From JAEZAF01 sp964395665 (GTDB lineage Bacteria; Chloroflexota; Anaerolineae; Aggregatilineales; Phototrophicaceae), in contig CAYNDH010000053.1 in NCBI GenBank assembly GCA_964395665.1, positions 1 to 22,778 on the forward strand: a stretch of DNA of 22,778 nt, read 5' to 3'. The notes beneath the pieces were generated by a model. That model made no database searches. It saw only the letters and a list, made by a program, of their open reading frames with translations, and was not told where the DNA came from. This document shows, piece after piece, positions 7,011 through 14,361 of the stretch (the first letter of the stretch is position 1; every line of letters starts with the position of its first letter). Made by a program: the position numbers and the translations under genes.

Positions 7011-7880
7011 CTATGCGGACATTGATCCGGGCTGTTCGGCACTGGCGATCCCGGTGAGCGCGGCGCTGAGATCCCACAGCCTTTCCTGTGCTTCAACATC
7101 GAGCGCGGCATCAGCAGGTTTAATCGATCTGGCGTCGGAGAAATATTTCCCGGTGATCTGCGAGACTTCTGCACTGGCTGCCAGATAGGTGGGCGTGAGG
7201 GCACCAGTCTCGACTGATTTTGTAAGTGGCCGCGCAAGAAACATCGCTGCCTTCCACAGAATATTGTTATTTTTGGCAAAACCGGAGTTGATAAAGCCGG
7301 GATGGACCGCGTTCACTGTGACCTCTGCACAGTCCAGTCGGCGGGCCAGCCCAATTGTGAACATGATATTCATCAGCTTGCTGCGGCCATAGTTGCGGAA
7401 GCCCAGATAGCCTTTTTCGCCCTGAAGATTGTCAAAATCGAGCTGGGTGTTACGGTGTGCTTCCGATGCGAGATTAACGATCCGTGCCGGGGCACTGGCT
7501 TTGAGCGTGTCGAGCAGCAGATGGGTGAGCAGAAAGTAGCTGAGATGATTGAGCGCGAAGGTCAGCTCCAGCCCTTCAGATGTCATCTCACGCCGACCGA
7601 ACACGCCCCCCGCGTTATTGACCAGTACGTCGAGCCGGTCGTAACGGGACTGGAATTCGGATGCCAGTTTGCGCACTTCGCTCATCAGTGAGAGATCCGC
7701 CAGCAGAAAATCGATATCCTGATTGCCGGTACTCTGGCGGAGTTCATCGACGACACGTTGAGTCTTTTCGGGATTGCGGCCTACCAGCACGACGGTCGCA
7801 TTTCTTTCCGCCAGACAGCGGGCGATTTCGAGTCCGATACCGTTGGTAGCACCGGTGATTAAACAGATTTTTCCTTGCAT
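7011..7880 (-). CDS. Short-chain dehydrogenase/reductase, retinol-dehydrogenase-like
   Basis: This is an NAD(P)-dependent oxidoreductase of the classical SDR superfamily with 289 residues. The Rossmann cofactor motif is TGATNGIG (residues 9-16). NNAGG follows at 88-92, the catalytic residues are N111, S139 (NLASEAH), Y164 and K168 (YGRSK), and VNAVHPG ends the core. GRN at 34-36 after strand 2 favours NADPH. The layout with ALNHLSYFLLT and YGRSKLMNIMFT matches the RDH11-14/WW-oxidoreductase branch, but the substrate cannot be told. AAGGA lies eight bases before the ATG. It is separated by about 170 bp from the Trm112-like gene downstream, which has its own promoter, so it is probably a single-gene unit. 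Confidence 0.92.
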   Translation of the reverse strand: MQGKICLITGATNGIGLEIARCLAERNATVVLVGRNPEKTQRVVDELRQSTGNQDIDFLLADLSLMSEVRKLASEFQSRYDRLDVLVNNAGGVFGRREMTSEGLELTFALNHLSYFLLTHLLLDTLKASAPARIVNLASEAHRNTQLDFDNLQGEKGYLGFRNYGRSKLMNIMFTIGLARRLDCAEVTVNAVHPGFINSGFAKNNNILWKAAMFLARPLTKSVETGALTPTYLAASAEVSQITGKYFSDARSIKPADAALDVEAQERLWDLSAALTGIASAEQPGSMSA

Positions 7881-8138
7881 CCAGCAGTCCTTACTCTAGC
7901 GACGCCTGGCGTCAGGTTGTGGCGCAGTACATGGGGATGCATCAACTGCTTACAGACACAATAGCATGTGCCTGTAAGTAATCAATGAGGATAACTAAAG
8001 AAGTGGTAAGAGATTGAGAAAAAGCTGCCTATAGGTGGTGTGGATTTTCAGAAAAATCTGTTCGGAGGTGGGGGGAAATAGTTTACGTGTGAAGCGGACG
8101 CACCGTTTGTCATGTGATGTAGGGTTTAGGTGCACAGC

Positions 8139-8158
8139 GGACGCCCCGTCGGGCGTCC
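8139..8158. repeat. GC-rich palindromic intergenic repeat
   Basis: GGACGCCC-CGTC-GGGCGTCC is a perfect 8-bp stem with a 4-base loop, followed by CTAC. It has the form of the short dispersed palindromes (GTAGGGACGCCC... type) I know from Chloroflexota and cyanobacterial genomes. With no U-run on either side it is unlikely to be an intrinsic terminator. Confidence 0.6.
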
Positions 8159-8198
8159 CTACAATATCTGTCGTTAAAGCATATTTTTGGGTACAGGT

Positions 8199-8252
8199 CA
8201 GGATAAACAAGGATAAGTCCATATTAGATTCACGGGGGATGGATTTATCCTG
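8199..8252. terminator. Hairpin downstream of the SGNH hydrolase, with two alternative pairings
   Basis: Bases 8211-8222 pair with 8239-8250 (11 of 12, one G/T position). Alternatively CAGGATAAA (8199-8207) pairs with TTTATCCTG (8244-8252) in a perfect 9-bp stem. The two pairings are exclusive because AGGATAA is repeated ten bases apart on the left side. It begins 12 bases after the SGNH stop, so it probably shields or ends that mRNA, but there is no real U-run. Confidence 0.4.
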
Positions 8253-8264
8253 TCTGCCTGGGGC

Positions 8265-9470
8265 TTACGAACAGGGATTGGTGCTGATGTAAGCGGCGAT
8301 GGCGTCGGCGGCGGTCTGTGTCCCGCGCTGGCTCCAGTGCGAGTCGTAGGGATAATAAGCGAGTTCACCGCTCCGGCGGACCTGCTGAAAGGCGGGCAGC
8401 AGGTCGATGAAATGCACGCCGGTCTGTTCACTGGTCTCGCGGACGACATCGCGCATATTGTCGATGCGGGCCATGAGGGTGTCATATTCCACGGGCTGCA
8501 AGCCGGTGAAGGACAGCCAGCCATCGGCATCCAGCAGCAGTTCGAGCGAATTTTGCAGCACGTACATGCGATTGCCACGCGGATCGGCATACTGGAAATA
8601 GACATGCTCTTTGGCGGGTGCGTAAACGAGCGCGACGCAGGCATCTCCGGCGGTGGCGCGAATATCGGAGAGGGCGTTTTCCAGCAGGGCGATATTCTGC
8701 GACTGGCGATACGTCTCGGCTTCACCATTCAGCCACCAGAGATAATCGCTGATGTACGCCATTTCAAAGATCGAGCCGTCCGGACGGGTATGATTGAGCG
8801 GATAGAGGTAATTGTTATCCGGGTTGAGCAGGATCTCGCCGCTGTAATCATCAAGCTGGCGGATATCCTGAATGGGGGGCGCTGTCACACGTTCGAGACT
8901 GATTTCGACCGTGCCGTCGCGCTGTTGTGCCTGCTGGTAGGCTGTCCTGATATTGCTGAGGTCGTTCCCCTCAAAGAACATCACCAGCACCCACTCGTGA
9001 TCACTGCTGCCGTACTGCTTCATGATCCCGGCATATTCCAGCGGACCGTAGCCGCTCCAGCCCATATTGCGAACCGGCGTATCCAGCAGCGCTGCCAGTG
9101 TATCAGTCCATGCAATCTGTCCGCCGTCGGTAAACGAATCGCCGATGGCGATGATCGGATAATGATCTGCCACCCACACCGGACGCCTGAAGCCGTCGGC
9201 ATCATCGAAATGGATGCGATCTTCCAGAATGCGGTTTTCGGCTGGCGGACGCACCATACCGGGCTGATGGCGGAAGGTGTCGCCATCATATTCTGTAAAG
9301 ACAAAGCGCAGGCCGCCGGGTTCCAACTGGGGAAAGACACGGATCAGGCCGAGAATGGCGAGTGCGCCGCAGCCAAGACCGGCGGCGATCATCAGCAGAA
9401 GGGCGAGACGCCTGCGCTGCGGCGTCAGGGTTTGGGATGCAGAATCAGCGGAATCAGCAGGATCAGACAT
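8265..9470 (-). CDS. Membrane-anchored SGNH/GDSL-fold hydrolase
   Basis: This 401-residue protein has a cytosolic N-tail, one hydrophobic anchor (about residues 22-44, LALLLMIAAGLGCGALAILG), and an outward-facing SGNH domain. Block I is GDSFTDG with nucleophile S112, block II is SGYG with G140, block III is FFEGNDL with N169, and block V is YPYDSHWSQRG with D376 and H378. This arrangement, with DSHWS near the C-terminus, resembles AlgX/AlgJ-type acetyltransferases and related glycan O-acyl hydrolases. The start ATG has no strong ribosome binding site. It lies 57 bp downstream of the phosphodiester glycosidase gene on the same strand, which suggests a joint role at the cell-surface glycan. Whether it adds or removes acyl groups cannot be read from the sequence. 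Confidence 0.8.
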   Translation of the reverse strand: MSDPADSADSASQTLTPQRRRLALLLMIAAGLGCGALAILGLIRVFPQLEPGGLRFVFTEYDGDTFRHQPGMVRPPAENRILEDRIHFDDADGFRRPVWVADHYPIIAIGDSFTDGGQIAWTDTLAALLDTPVRNMGWSGYGPLEYAGIMKQYGSSDHEWVLVMFFEGNDLSNIRTAYQQAQQRDGTVEISLERVTAPPIQDIRQLDDYSGEILLNPDNNYLYPLNHTRPDGSIFEMAYISDYLWWLNGEAETYRQSQNIALLENALSDIRATAGDACVALVYAPAKEHVYFQYADPRGNRMYVLQNSLELLLDADGWLSFTGLQPVEYDTLMARIDNMRDVVRETSEQTGVHFIDLLPAFQQVRRSGELAYYPYDSHWSQRGTQTAADAIAAYISTNPCS

Positions 9471-9527
9471 GCGTGTATCGGGTAGCCAGTCACGGTTGAT
9501 CGTTGGACGAAAACAGACGGATGCATT

Positions 9528-10412
9528 TTAGGGGAAGTTGGCGGCTGGGTACACGGCTAAAACCGCAGGGACCGGGTCCAGTGAGGGCAGGGCGTAATCA
9601 ACGCCGGGGATCGCCAGCATGGTAGAACCACCGCCATCGAGATTCAGGGCGTGGACGAGATCAAGTTCGTCGGCATTCAGGGCGGCGGCCAGATCTGCCA
9701 GCGACAGCCCGAACAGCGGTGTGATGATGAAGATCACCCGACCGGCGGAGTCGATGCCAATGGCACTGCGTCGGGATGTTGGCTCCGATGGCGCGGTGCG
9801 ATAGATGATCTGCCCGTTTTCGATCAGCATCGGGAAGGCCTGTACTGCCTGTTCAAACGGTTCGCCCTGATAGGGCGTGGTGACATTAGAGCGCAGCAGC
9901 GGCCTGCCATGCTCGATGGCAAATGTGCCGCCGCGATTGATAAAAGACTGGCCGAAGCTGACTCCGTCCGCGATGAGCAGGCCGAGCGCGGTGAGACTGG
10001 TATCAAAGAAATTACTGTTGATGATCACCGCTGCATCCGGAAGCTGGGCCTGCCATGCCGAGATGGTGCGTGCGTCCCCTGGCAGATAATGCGTGCGAAA
10101 ATCGTAAAGCGCGGGATCAATGCGGACGGCGACGAACTGCCCGAACAGATTACCATCAGGGGTAAAGGTGCGGCGTTCCAGACCGGGTGCGATGGCCTGC
10201 CAGTCACTGCTTTCGTCTGTTGTGTCGGTTTCTGTGTCTGGCGGGTTGGGCAGCGTCGGTATCGGGGCGGGAAGCTCCGTCAGTGCGGTATCTGGCAGGG
10301 GTGATGGAGCGGTCAGATTGCAGCCCATGAGCAGCAGGGAGATGAGAAAGATGGCGGCATGACGGGTATGACGAACCGTGCGACGGTAATCTGTAAGTTG
10401 AATCTGGATCAA
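9528..10412 (-). CDS. Phosphodiester glycosidase (NAGPA-domain) lipoprotein
   Basis: Exported lipoprotein: a basic n-region (RRTVRHTRH), hydrophobic core AAIFLISLLLM, lipobox LLMGC, then a Pro/Thr-rich linker. The NAGPA domain follows, with NSNFFD and the signature NLDGGGSTM near the C-terminus. The family includes the human uncovering enzyme that removes GlcNAc from GlcNAc-1-phosphodiesters; bacterial members act on exopolysaccharide or wall glycans. I chose TTG 10412 (294 residues) because AAAGG lies seven bases before it and it gives a normal-length signal peptide. GTG 10475 would add 21 residues but has no ribosome binding site and would give an unusually long n-region. It sits between the regulator gene (ends 10507) and the SGNH gene, so an operon is likely. 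A TTGACA-N17-TTTGAT sequence near the TTG start may be an internal promoter. Confidence 0.82.
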   Translation of the reverse strand: MIQIQLTDYRRTVRHTRHAAIFLISLLLMGCNLTAPSPLPDTALTELPAPIPTLPNPPDTETDTTDESSDWQAIAPGLERRTFTPDGNLFGQFVAVRIDPALYDFRTHYLPGDARTISAWQAQLPDAAVIINSNFFDTSLTALGLLIADGVSFGQSFINRGGTFAIEHGRPLLRSNVTTPYQGEPFEQAVQAFPMLIENGQIIYRTAPSEPTSRRSAIGIDSAGRVIFIITPLFGLSLADLAAALNADELDLVHALNLDGGGSTMLAIPGVDYALPSLDPVPAVLAVYPAANFP

Positions 10413-10506
10413 AACACTGCCTTTGATTAATGTCAAAGTCCAATGGGTCGAAATAATCCGGCCCGTACCTGCCACAGAGATGCATGACTGAGCGCCATGG
10501 TAAACC

Positions 10507-11157
10507 CTATGTATTCGACTGATCTCCCGGTGATGCGTCCTGTGATTCGCCTTCTGCCGGGAAGTAGAACAGGCTGAGTTTGTAGAGTTGTGCGGCGTGC
10601 CCGGATTTATTCTGCTGAGAGTAATCGTTGAATTCCGCCATCAGATCACCCAGGCGATTTGCGAGATCCTTCGCCTGTTCGACAGTGAGCGTCAGTGCGC
10701 TGTTGTACATGGTCAGGCGGTGATGGGCAGGTACATTATTACCGCCAATCTGAAGCGCGCCTTCGCGGAAGCTCTGCATCGCGCTCTGACGGATATTTGC
10801 CAGCAGTGCAGAGAGGGTCAGATCGAGATCATCATCGCCGGAGTTGGGTGAAAGCAGGCCGCGCTGGACGCGATAGTAACGGGCGCTGGCCTGATACTGC
10901 TTCTCGATGATGCCGGCGACCACACGTGTATCCACCATGCGGATCAGGTCATGTTTTTCCAGCAGATTGAAATGGTAGTAGAGCTTGGTCGGTGGCTTGC
11001 CGATTTTCCTGGCGATGATCTTGACTGTGCTGGGCTTTTCCAGATACTGGACGATGCTCAGGCGCATGGGATCAGCAAGGACGCGCAGCGTTTCGAGATC
11101 GGTGATTACCATTTCATCGGCTGGCTGAAAATCGGAAGCAGGGATCGTATTTTCCAT
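10507..11157 (-). CDS. ArsR/HTH_20-type winged-helix transcriptional regulator
   Basis: This 216-residue protein has an N-terminal winged helix at about residues 20-98: ETLRVLADPMRLSIVQYL, the HTH at 43-70 with recognition helix PPTKLYYHFNLLEKHDLI, and a wing to YYRVQRG. DPMRLSIVQYL is the hallmark of ArsR/HTH_20 proteins. No metal-binding cysteines are present, so it is not a classical metal sensor. The remaining half is helical (ALTLTVEQAKDLANRLGDLMAEF is likely a dimer coiled coil) with an acidic tail. It is first in the row with the glycosidase and SGNH genes and may control them. A promoter (11242-11269) and a perfect dyad 16 bases before its start suggest self-control. Confidence 0.85.
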   Translation of the reverse strand: MENTIPASDFQPADEMVITDLETLRVLADPMRLSIVQYLEKPSTVKIIARKIGKPPTKLYYHFNLLEKHDLIRMVDTRVVAGIIEKQYQASARYYRVQRGLLSPNSGDDDLDLTLSALLANIRQSAMQSFREGALQIGGNNVPAHHRLTMYNSALTLTVEQAKDLANRLGDLMAEFNDYSQQNKSGHAAQLYKLSLFYFPAEGESQDASPGDQSNT

Positions 11158-11172
11158 AATTGTCTTTGAATG

Positions 11173-11190
11173 ATCAGAACAGATTCTGAT
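11173..11190. promoter_or_regulatory. Perfect dyad in the regulator leader
   Basis: ATCAGAA-CAGA-TTCTGAT is a perfect 7-bp inverted repeat with a 4-bp spacer, lying 16 bases upstream of the regulator ATG and downstream of its predicted promoter. Its size suits a dimeric winged-helix protein, so it is a candidate autoregulatory site. It could instead act as an mRNA hairpin. Confidence 0.45.
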
Positions 11191-11241
11191 AGCTTACAGT
11201 GATGCAGGGCGGGTAGGCTCTCCCGTTTCTGCTGCTCTCTA

Positions 11242-11269
11242 AATATACACGCTGACGTCAAATGGACAA
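11242..11269 (-). promoter_or_regulatory. Promoter of the ArsR/HTH_20 regulator operon
   Basis: Minus strand: -35 TTGTCC (11264-11269), 16-bp spacer, -10 TATATT (11242-11247). The transcript would start near 11235, leaving a leader of about 78 bases that contains the dyad at 11173-11190. Confidence 0.5.
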
Positions 11270-11319
11270 GAATTCAATTTGTATTTCTGAAATTCGCTGC
11301 TTCGATGGCAAAAAATGAC

Positions 11320-11349
11320 TTGATTCCGCTGTGTTAAATGTGTTATACT
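11320..11349 (+). promoter_or_regulatory. tRNA-Val promoter
   Basis: -35 TTGATT (11320-11325), 18-bp spacer, extended -10 TGT-TATACT (hexamer 11344-11349). The start would be near 11356, a few bases before the mature 5' end of the tRNA. Confidence 0.72.
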
Positions 11350-11359
11350 GTGTCTTGTT

Positions 11360-11433
<74 letters not shown>

Positions 11434-11439
11434 CCTCAC

Positions 11440-11476
11440 AAGGCAGCACCGCAATCTCGTGGTGCTGCCTTTTTTT
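11440..11476 (+). terminator. Terminator of tRNA-Val
   Basis: AGGCAGCACC (11441-11450) and GGTGCTGCCT (11461-11470) form a perfect 10-bp stem with a 10-base loop, followed by a run of T. A textbook intrinsic terminator directly after the tRNA. Confidence 0.92.
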
Positions 11477-11501
11477 GTACAAACTTCCCCAAGAGCTTAA
11501 T

Positions 11502-11529
11502 TAATTTATTTACAATTGTGGTTTATGCT
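11502..11529 (+). promoter_or_regulatory. Possible promoter of the sensor kinase gene
   Basis: TTAATT, 17-bp spacer, TATGCT (11524-11529). Each hexamer is a poor to fair match. It lies in the AT-rich stretch between the tRNA terminator and the kinase start. Confidence 0.3.
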
Positions 11530-11644
11530 AAGTGAGTAATCCCCTTAACTGTGGCTGTAACAGGCAGGGTTTGAATATTTGAATCATGAGGGGTATAAAC
11601 ATCCCGTCCGTCATCCAGAAACGTGCAGTGAATGAGTCTCAAAA

Positions 11645-13531
11645 ATGAAGAATGATCTGCGTGCGCCAGGGAACCACTGGCAAAATTGGGCCGCCATTGG
11701 CAGCCGTTTTGCACTGCTCGCGGTCGTTATTGTAGTCAATGCCCTATTGGGCAGCCGCGCTGACCTTCCGTTTGATTTACAGGCGCTGCTCTTGCCGGCG
11801 CTGGTAGTGCTGGTCACCAATGTGATTGTGATTGGGCTGACGTTTATCCCATCGGTGAAACCGGCCCTTCCGTATGTCAACGGTGCTGTGGATCTGATCG
11901 CCACCGCCGCGCTGACCGTCCTGATCGGTGAACAGCCGCTGCTTTTGCTGCTGCTGGTGGTTGCCGTCTCGCTGCTGGCGCTGCTGCGCTACGGCTGGAT
12001 GTGGGGAACGATTGAGGTCGTCAGTGTCTTTGGCGTCGCATCCATCACGCTGGGGCTGCTGGACTCGACAGTTATCAACCGTCTTGACAGCTTTGTCCCC
12101 ATCCTGGCGGCGTCGATTGGCACGATCCTGTCACTGATTGTGTGGGTGTACTTCCGCGATGAATATGCACGCGGCCAGCAGAAACGGCTGGATGATGCGG
12201 TGCGTCAGAAGGAAGCCGAGCTGAGTGATGTGCGCGAACGCAGCAAGGCTATCGCGGAGATGACCGAAACGCTGAGCGGTATGGTCAGCCTTGATAAGAT
12301 CCTTGATGCTACCATGGACATCGGCCAGATGAGTGTGCGGAAGGAAAGCCGTCACCGGCTGGTCAGCATGATCCTGCTGTACCGGGCGAATGAAGAGTCG
12401 CTGTATATCGCCAATTCACGCGGGTTATCTCATGCCGATGTGCATCGTGAAATCCCCGGCAAGCAGGGGCTGGTCGGGCGGACACTGGAACAATGCATCC
12501 CGATTGTTGGAAAAGACATCTCACGCGATCCGGAGATGCACACCTTTGTCGGTTTACAGGGGATGCGCTCGACGCTGTGTATCCCGCTGCGTGCCGGGTT
12601 CGATAATTACGGTGTGATCCTCTATGCCAGTGACGCCAATGAAGCCTTCAATGAAGAACGTGTCGAAGCGCTGATGGCGATTGCCGCACAGTCCACGATT
12701 GCCATGCAGAACGGCGTGCTGTATCAGAACCTGATGGAAGATAAAGCGCGTATCATTGAGATGGAAGAGAACGCCCGTAAGGCGCTGGTCCGTGACCTGC
12801 ACGACATCCCGACGCAGACGGTTTCGGCGCTGGTGATGAAACTGCGGATCGTCCAGAAGATGCATGAACGCAATCAGCCGGGGATGCTCGATGAACTCAA
12901 GCTGGCTGAAGAAATCGCGGCCCGTGCGACGGAAGAACTGCGGCATGTGCTGTTCAAACTGCGCCCGCTGGCGCTTGAAAGTCAGGGCCTGACACCGGCG
13001 CTGCATCAACTGGCGGAAAAGCTCAAGAAGACCTATCACCAGAATGTCATGGTCCGCGTGGGTCGGGATCTGGATACCACGGTCGACAAGGATACGCAGG
13101 GCGTCATCTTCTATCTGATTGAGGAAGCCGTCAATAATGCGCGCAAGTATGCCGAAGCGGAACTGATCACGGTGCAGGTGGGGCGTAAAAGCGGTGTGCT
13201 GATTATCCGCATTGTGGATAACGGCAAGGGCTTTGATGCACAGGCTGTGAACGATGGCTATGATCATCGCGGCAGTTTCGGGATGGTCAATATGCGTGAA
13301 CGCGCCGAACTGCTCGATGGCACGCTGAAGCTGGAAAGCGCACCGGGCATGGGGACGACGATCACAGTCACGATCCCGCTGGCGGAGCGCCGGTCAGGGA
13401 AAACCAGTGCTACGGCTGCGGATGTCGATTACCATGAGAGCAAGCTGGCCGTTGCCTCTGCTGCCCGTGGACAGGCCCCGGCTGCCAGCGCCGTGACCAA
13501 TTACTACGATTATGATGAAGACGAATACTAG
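11645..13531 (+). CDS. Membrane sensor histidine kinase, NarL/HisKA_3 type with GAF domain
   Basis: This 628-residue protein has an N-terminal membrane region of five to six helices (residues about 20-170, no large extracytoplasmic loop), a short coiled coil (172-205), a GAF domain (about 208-355), and a HisKA_3 dimerisation domain with phosphoacceptor H386 in LVRDLHDIPTQ. The HATPase_c domain has N-box EEAVNNARKY (493-502), G1 box DNGKGFD (525-531) and G2 GSFGMVNMRERAELL. Signal sensing is probably within the membrane or through the GAF. The tail (about 582-628) is low-complexity and ends YYDYDEDEY. No response regulator is encoded nearby, so it is an orphan. No clear ribosome binding site precedes the ATG. 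A gene follows 33 bp later and is probably cotranscribed. Confidence 0.92.
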   Translation: MKNDLRAPGNHWQNWAAIGSRFALLAVVIVVNALLGSRADLPFDLQALLLPALVVLVTNVIVIGLTFIPSVKPALPYVNGAVDLIATAALTVLIGEQPLLLLLLVVAVSLLALLRYGWMWGTIEVVSVFGVASITLGLLDSTVINRLDSFVPILAASIGTILSLIVWVYFRDEYARGQQKRLDDAVRQKEAELSDVRERSKAIAEMTETLSGMVSLDKILDATMDIGQMSVRKESRHRLVSMILLYRANEESLYIANSRGLSHADVHREIPGKQGLVGRTLEQCIPIVGKDISRDPEMHTFVGLQGMRSTLCIPLRAGFDNYGVILYASDANEAFNEERVEALMAIAAQSTIAMQNGVLYQNLMEDKARIIEMEENARKALVRDLHDIPTQTVSALVMKLRIVQKMHERNQPGMLDELKLAEEIAARATEELRHVLFKLRPLALESQGLTPALHQLAEKLKKTYHQNVMVRVGRDLDTTVDKDTQGVIFYLIEEAVNNARKYAEAELITVQVGRKSGVLIIRIVDNGKGFDAQAVNDGYDHRGSFGMVNMRERAELLDGTLKLESAPGMGTTITVTIPLAERRSGKTSATAADVDYHESKLAVASAARGQAPAASAVTNYYDYDEDEY

Positions 13532-13564
13532 GCCGGGGATCGTGCCCTGAATTGAGGCGGCATT

Positions 13565-14086
13565 GTGGCTGAACCGGCGTTACCGCGTAAATGGACGGTG
13601 CGTGCTGGTGGTCAGCGGGTGACCTTAAGCAAGGGGATGCGCGAGTCCTCACGACACGTCATCATGAAGGCGATGTTGTGGGGGCTGTACCTGCCGCAGT
13701 ACCCGACCCTGACGATCGAGATCCGCATTGACGACAAGTACAAGCCGGATCTCGTCGCATTCGATCCCGCGCCAGAAATCTACCGGACGGTGAAGCCGCC
13801 AGTATTCTGGGGTGAATCGGGTGTAGTCAGCGAGACCAAGCTGTATGCGATCCTGCGGCGCTACCCGAATACGCATTTTGCCTTTGCCAGGTGGGCCAGA
13901 TCCTTGCAGCCCTTTCAGCGTATGATTGAAGCAGCGCTGGAAGAGGTTGAACAGCGTCATGTGGTGCGAACGGCCCCGATTGACCTGATCCGCGTGCCGG
14001 AAGATGCGATTGAGCGTTTTGTCAGCCAGCGTGGGGATCTGCATGTGACGTTCGATGCGCTGACATGGGAGCGGGTGGAGGTGTAA
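13565..14086 (+). CDS. Uncharacterised protein, possible PD-(D/E)XK / YaeQ-like fold
   Basis: This 173-residue protein starts at GTG, with GAGG eight bases upstream. I do not recognise a named family with certainty. The middle reads KYKPDLVAFD (D62), then VFWGESG (E84) and SETKLYAIL (E90, K92), followed by the strand THFAFARWA. This order of PD, E and K over alternating strands and a helix resembles PD-(D/E)XK nuclease folds and the small YaeQ family, whose members lack proven nuclease activity. The canonical E-x-K spacing is not met, so catalysis is doubtful. It is soluble, without signal peptide or membrane segment. It lies 33 bp after the kinase gene and before a strong terminator (14113-14146), so the two form one unit. 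Confidence 0.6.
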   Translation: MAEPALPRKWTVRAGGQRVTLSKGMRESSRHVIMKAMLWGLYLPQYPTLTIEIRIDDKYKPDLVAFDPAPEIYRTVKPPVFWGESGVVSETKLYAILRRYPNTHFAFARWARSLQPFQRMIEAALEEVEQRHVVRTAPIDLIRVPEDAIERFVSQRGDLHVTFDALTWERVEV

Positions 14087-14112
14087 CGCGGGTAATGTCT
14101 TCCGAGTAAACG

Positions 14113-14146
14113 AAAACCGCCGGGGTGAATTTATCCCGGCGGTTTT
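14113..14146 (+). terminator. Strong intrinsic terminator after the kinase operon
   Basis: AAAACCGCCGGG (14113-14124) and CCCGGCGGTTTT (14135-14146) form a perfect 12-bp stem with a 10-base loop, the 3' arm ending in TTTT. It has T on the reverse strand too, so it can act in both directions and would also stop any cpaF read-through from the other side. Confidence 0.9.
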
Positions 14147-14199
14147 GATTTCTATGGCTGACCGGTAGTACAAATTGCGGCCTGAACCTCATCCCCCGG

Positions 14200-14236
14200 C
14201 CCCTTCTCCATGCAAACTTGTTTGCCGGAGAAGGGG
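14200..14236. repeat. Nested palindromic intergenic repeat
   Basis: CCCCTTCTCC (14200-14209) pairs perfectly with GGAGAAGGGG (14227-14236). Inside it GCAAAC (14212-14217) pairs with GTTTGC (14220-14225) around TT. It has the look of the CCCCGGCCCCTTCTCC-type repeats I know from Chloroflexota genomes. No open reading frame or U-run is associated with it. Confidence 0.65.
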
Positions 14237-14286
14237 CGAGTAAGGACTTTCATGGGTGGGTATTTTATTTTCAGTTCAGGTTGTTT

Positions 14287-14353
14287 ACAGGGGACACGGT
14301 AGTGTCATGTCCCCTGTTTCCATAAGATTCGGAGCAGGTTTTCTGAATATTCA
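14287..14353 (-). repeat. Dispersed gene-end element, copy 1 (complete)
   Basis: Read on the minus strand it starts with the palindrome TGAATATTCA (14344-14353), continues AGAAAACCTGCTC and GAATCTTATGGAAACAG, and ends in a perfect 10-bp inverted repeat, TGTCCCCTGT (14308-14317) with ACAGGGGACA (14287-14296), loop 11 bases. It starts 8 bp after the cpaF stop. The first 46 bases match copy 2 at 22727 with 43 identities, in the same orientation relative to the upstream gene. No transposase is visible. Confidence 0.75.
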
Positions 14354-14361
14354 GATGCGCT

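Larger units (their letters stand above)
7881..8264. other. 384-base intergenic region
   Basis: There is no supported gene here between the SGNH hydrolase stop and the SDR start. It holds a palindromic repeat (8139-8158) and a long hairpin close to the SGNH stop (8199-8252), both listed separately. The SDR promoter should lie near 7890-7970 but I see no convincing hexamer pair. Confidence 0.6.

Noticed and set aside
8337..9485. 382-codon plus-strand open frame
   Set aside because: Antisense shadow of the SGNH hydrolase, whose active-site blocks are all intact on the minus strand.
10397..10437. TTGACA-N17-TTTGAT as the main promoter of the glycosidase lipoprotein
   Set aside because: It overlaps the likely start codon, so a transcript from it would lack the ribosome binding site; kept only as a remark in the gene entry.
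13565..14086. Response regulator partner of the kinase
   Set aside because: No receiver-domain pattern (acidic pair, phosphoacceptor Asp, Lys) and no HTH_LuxR region.
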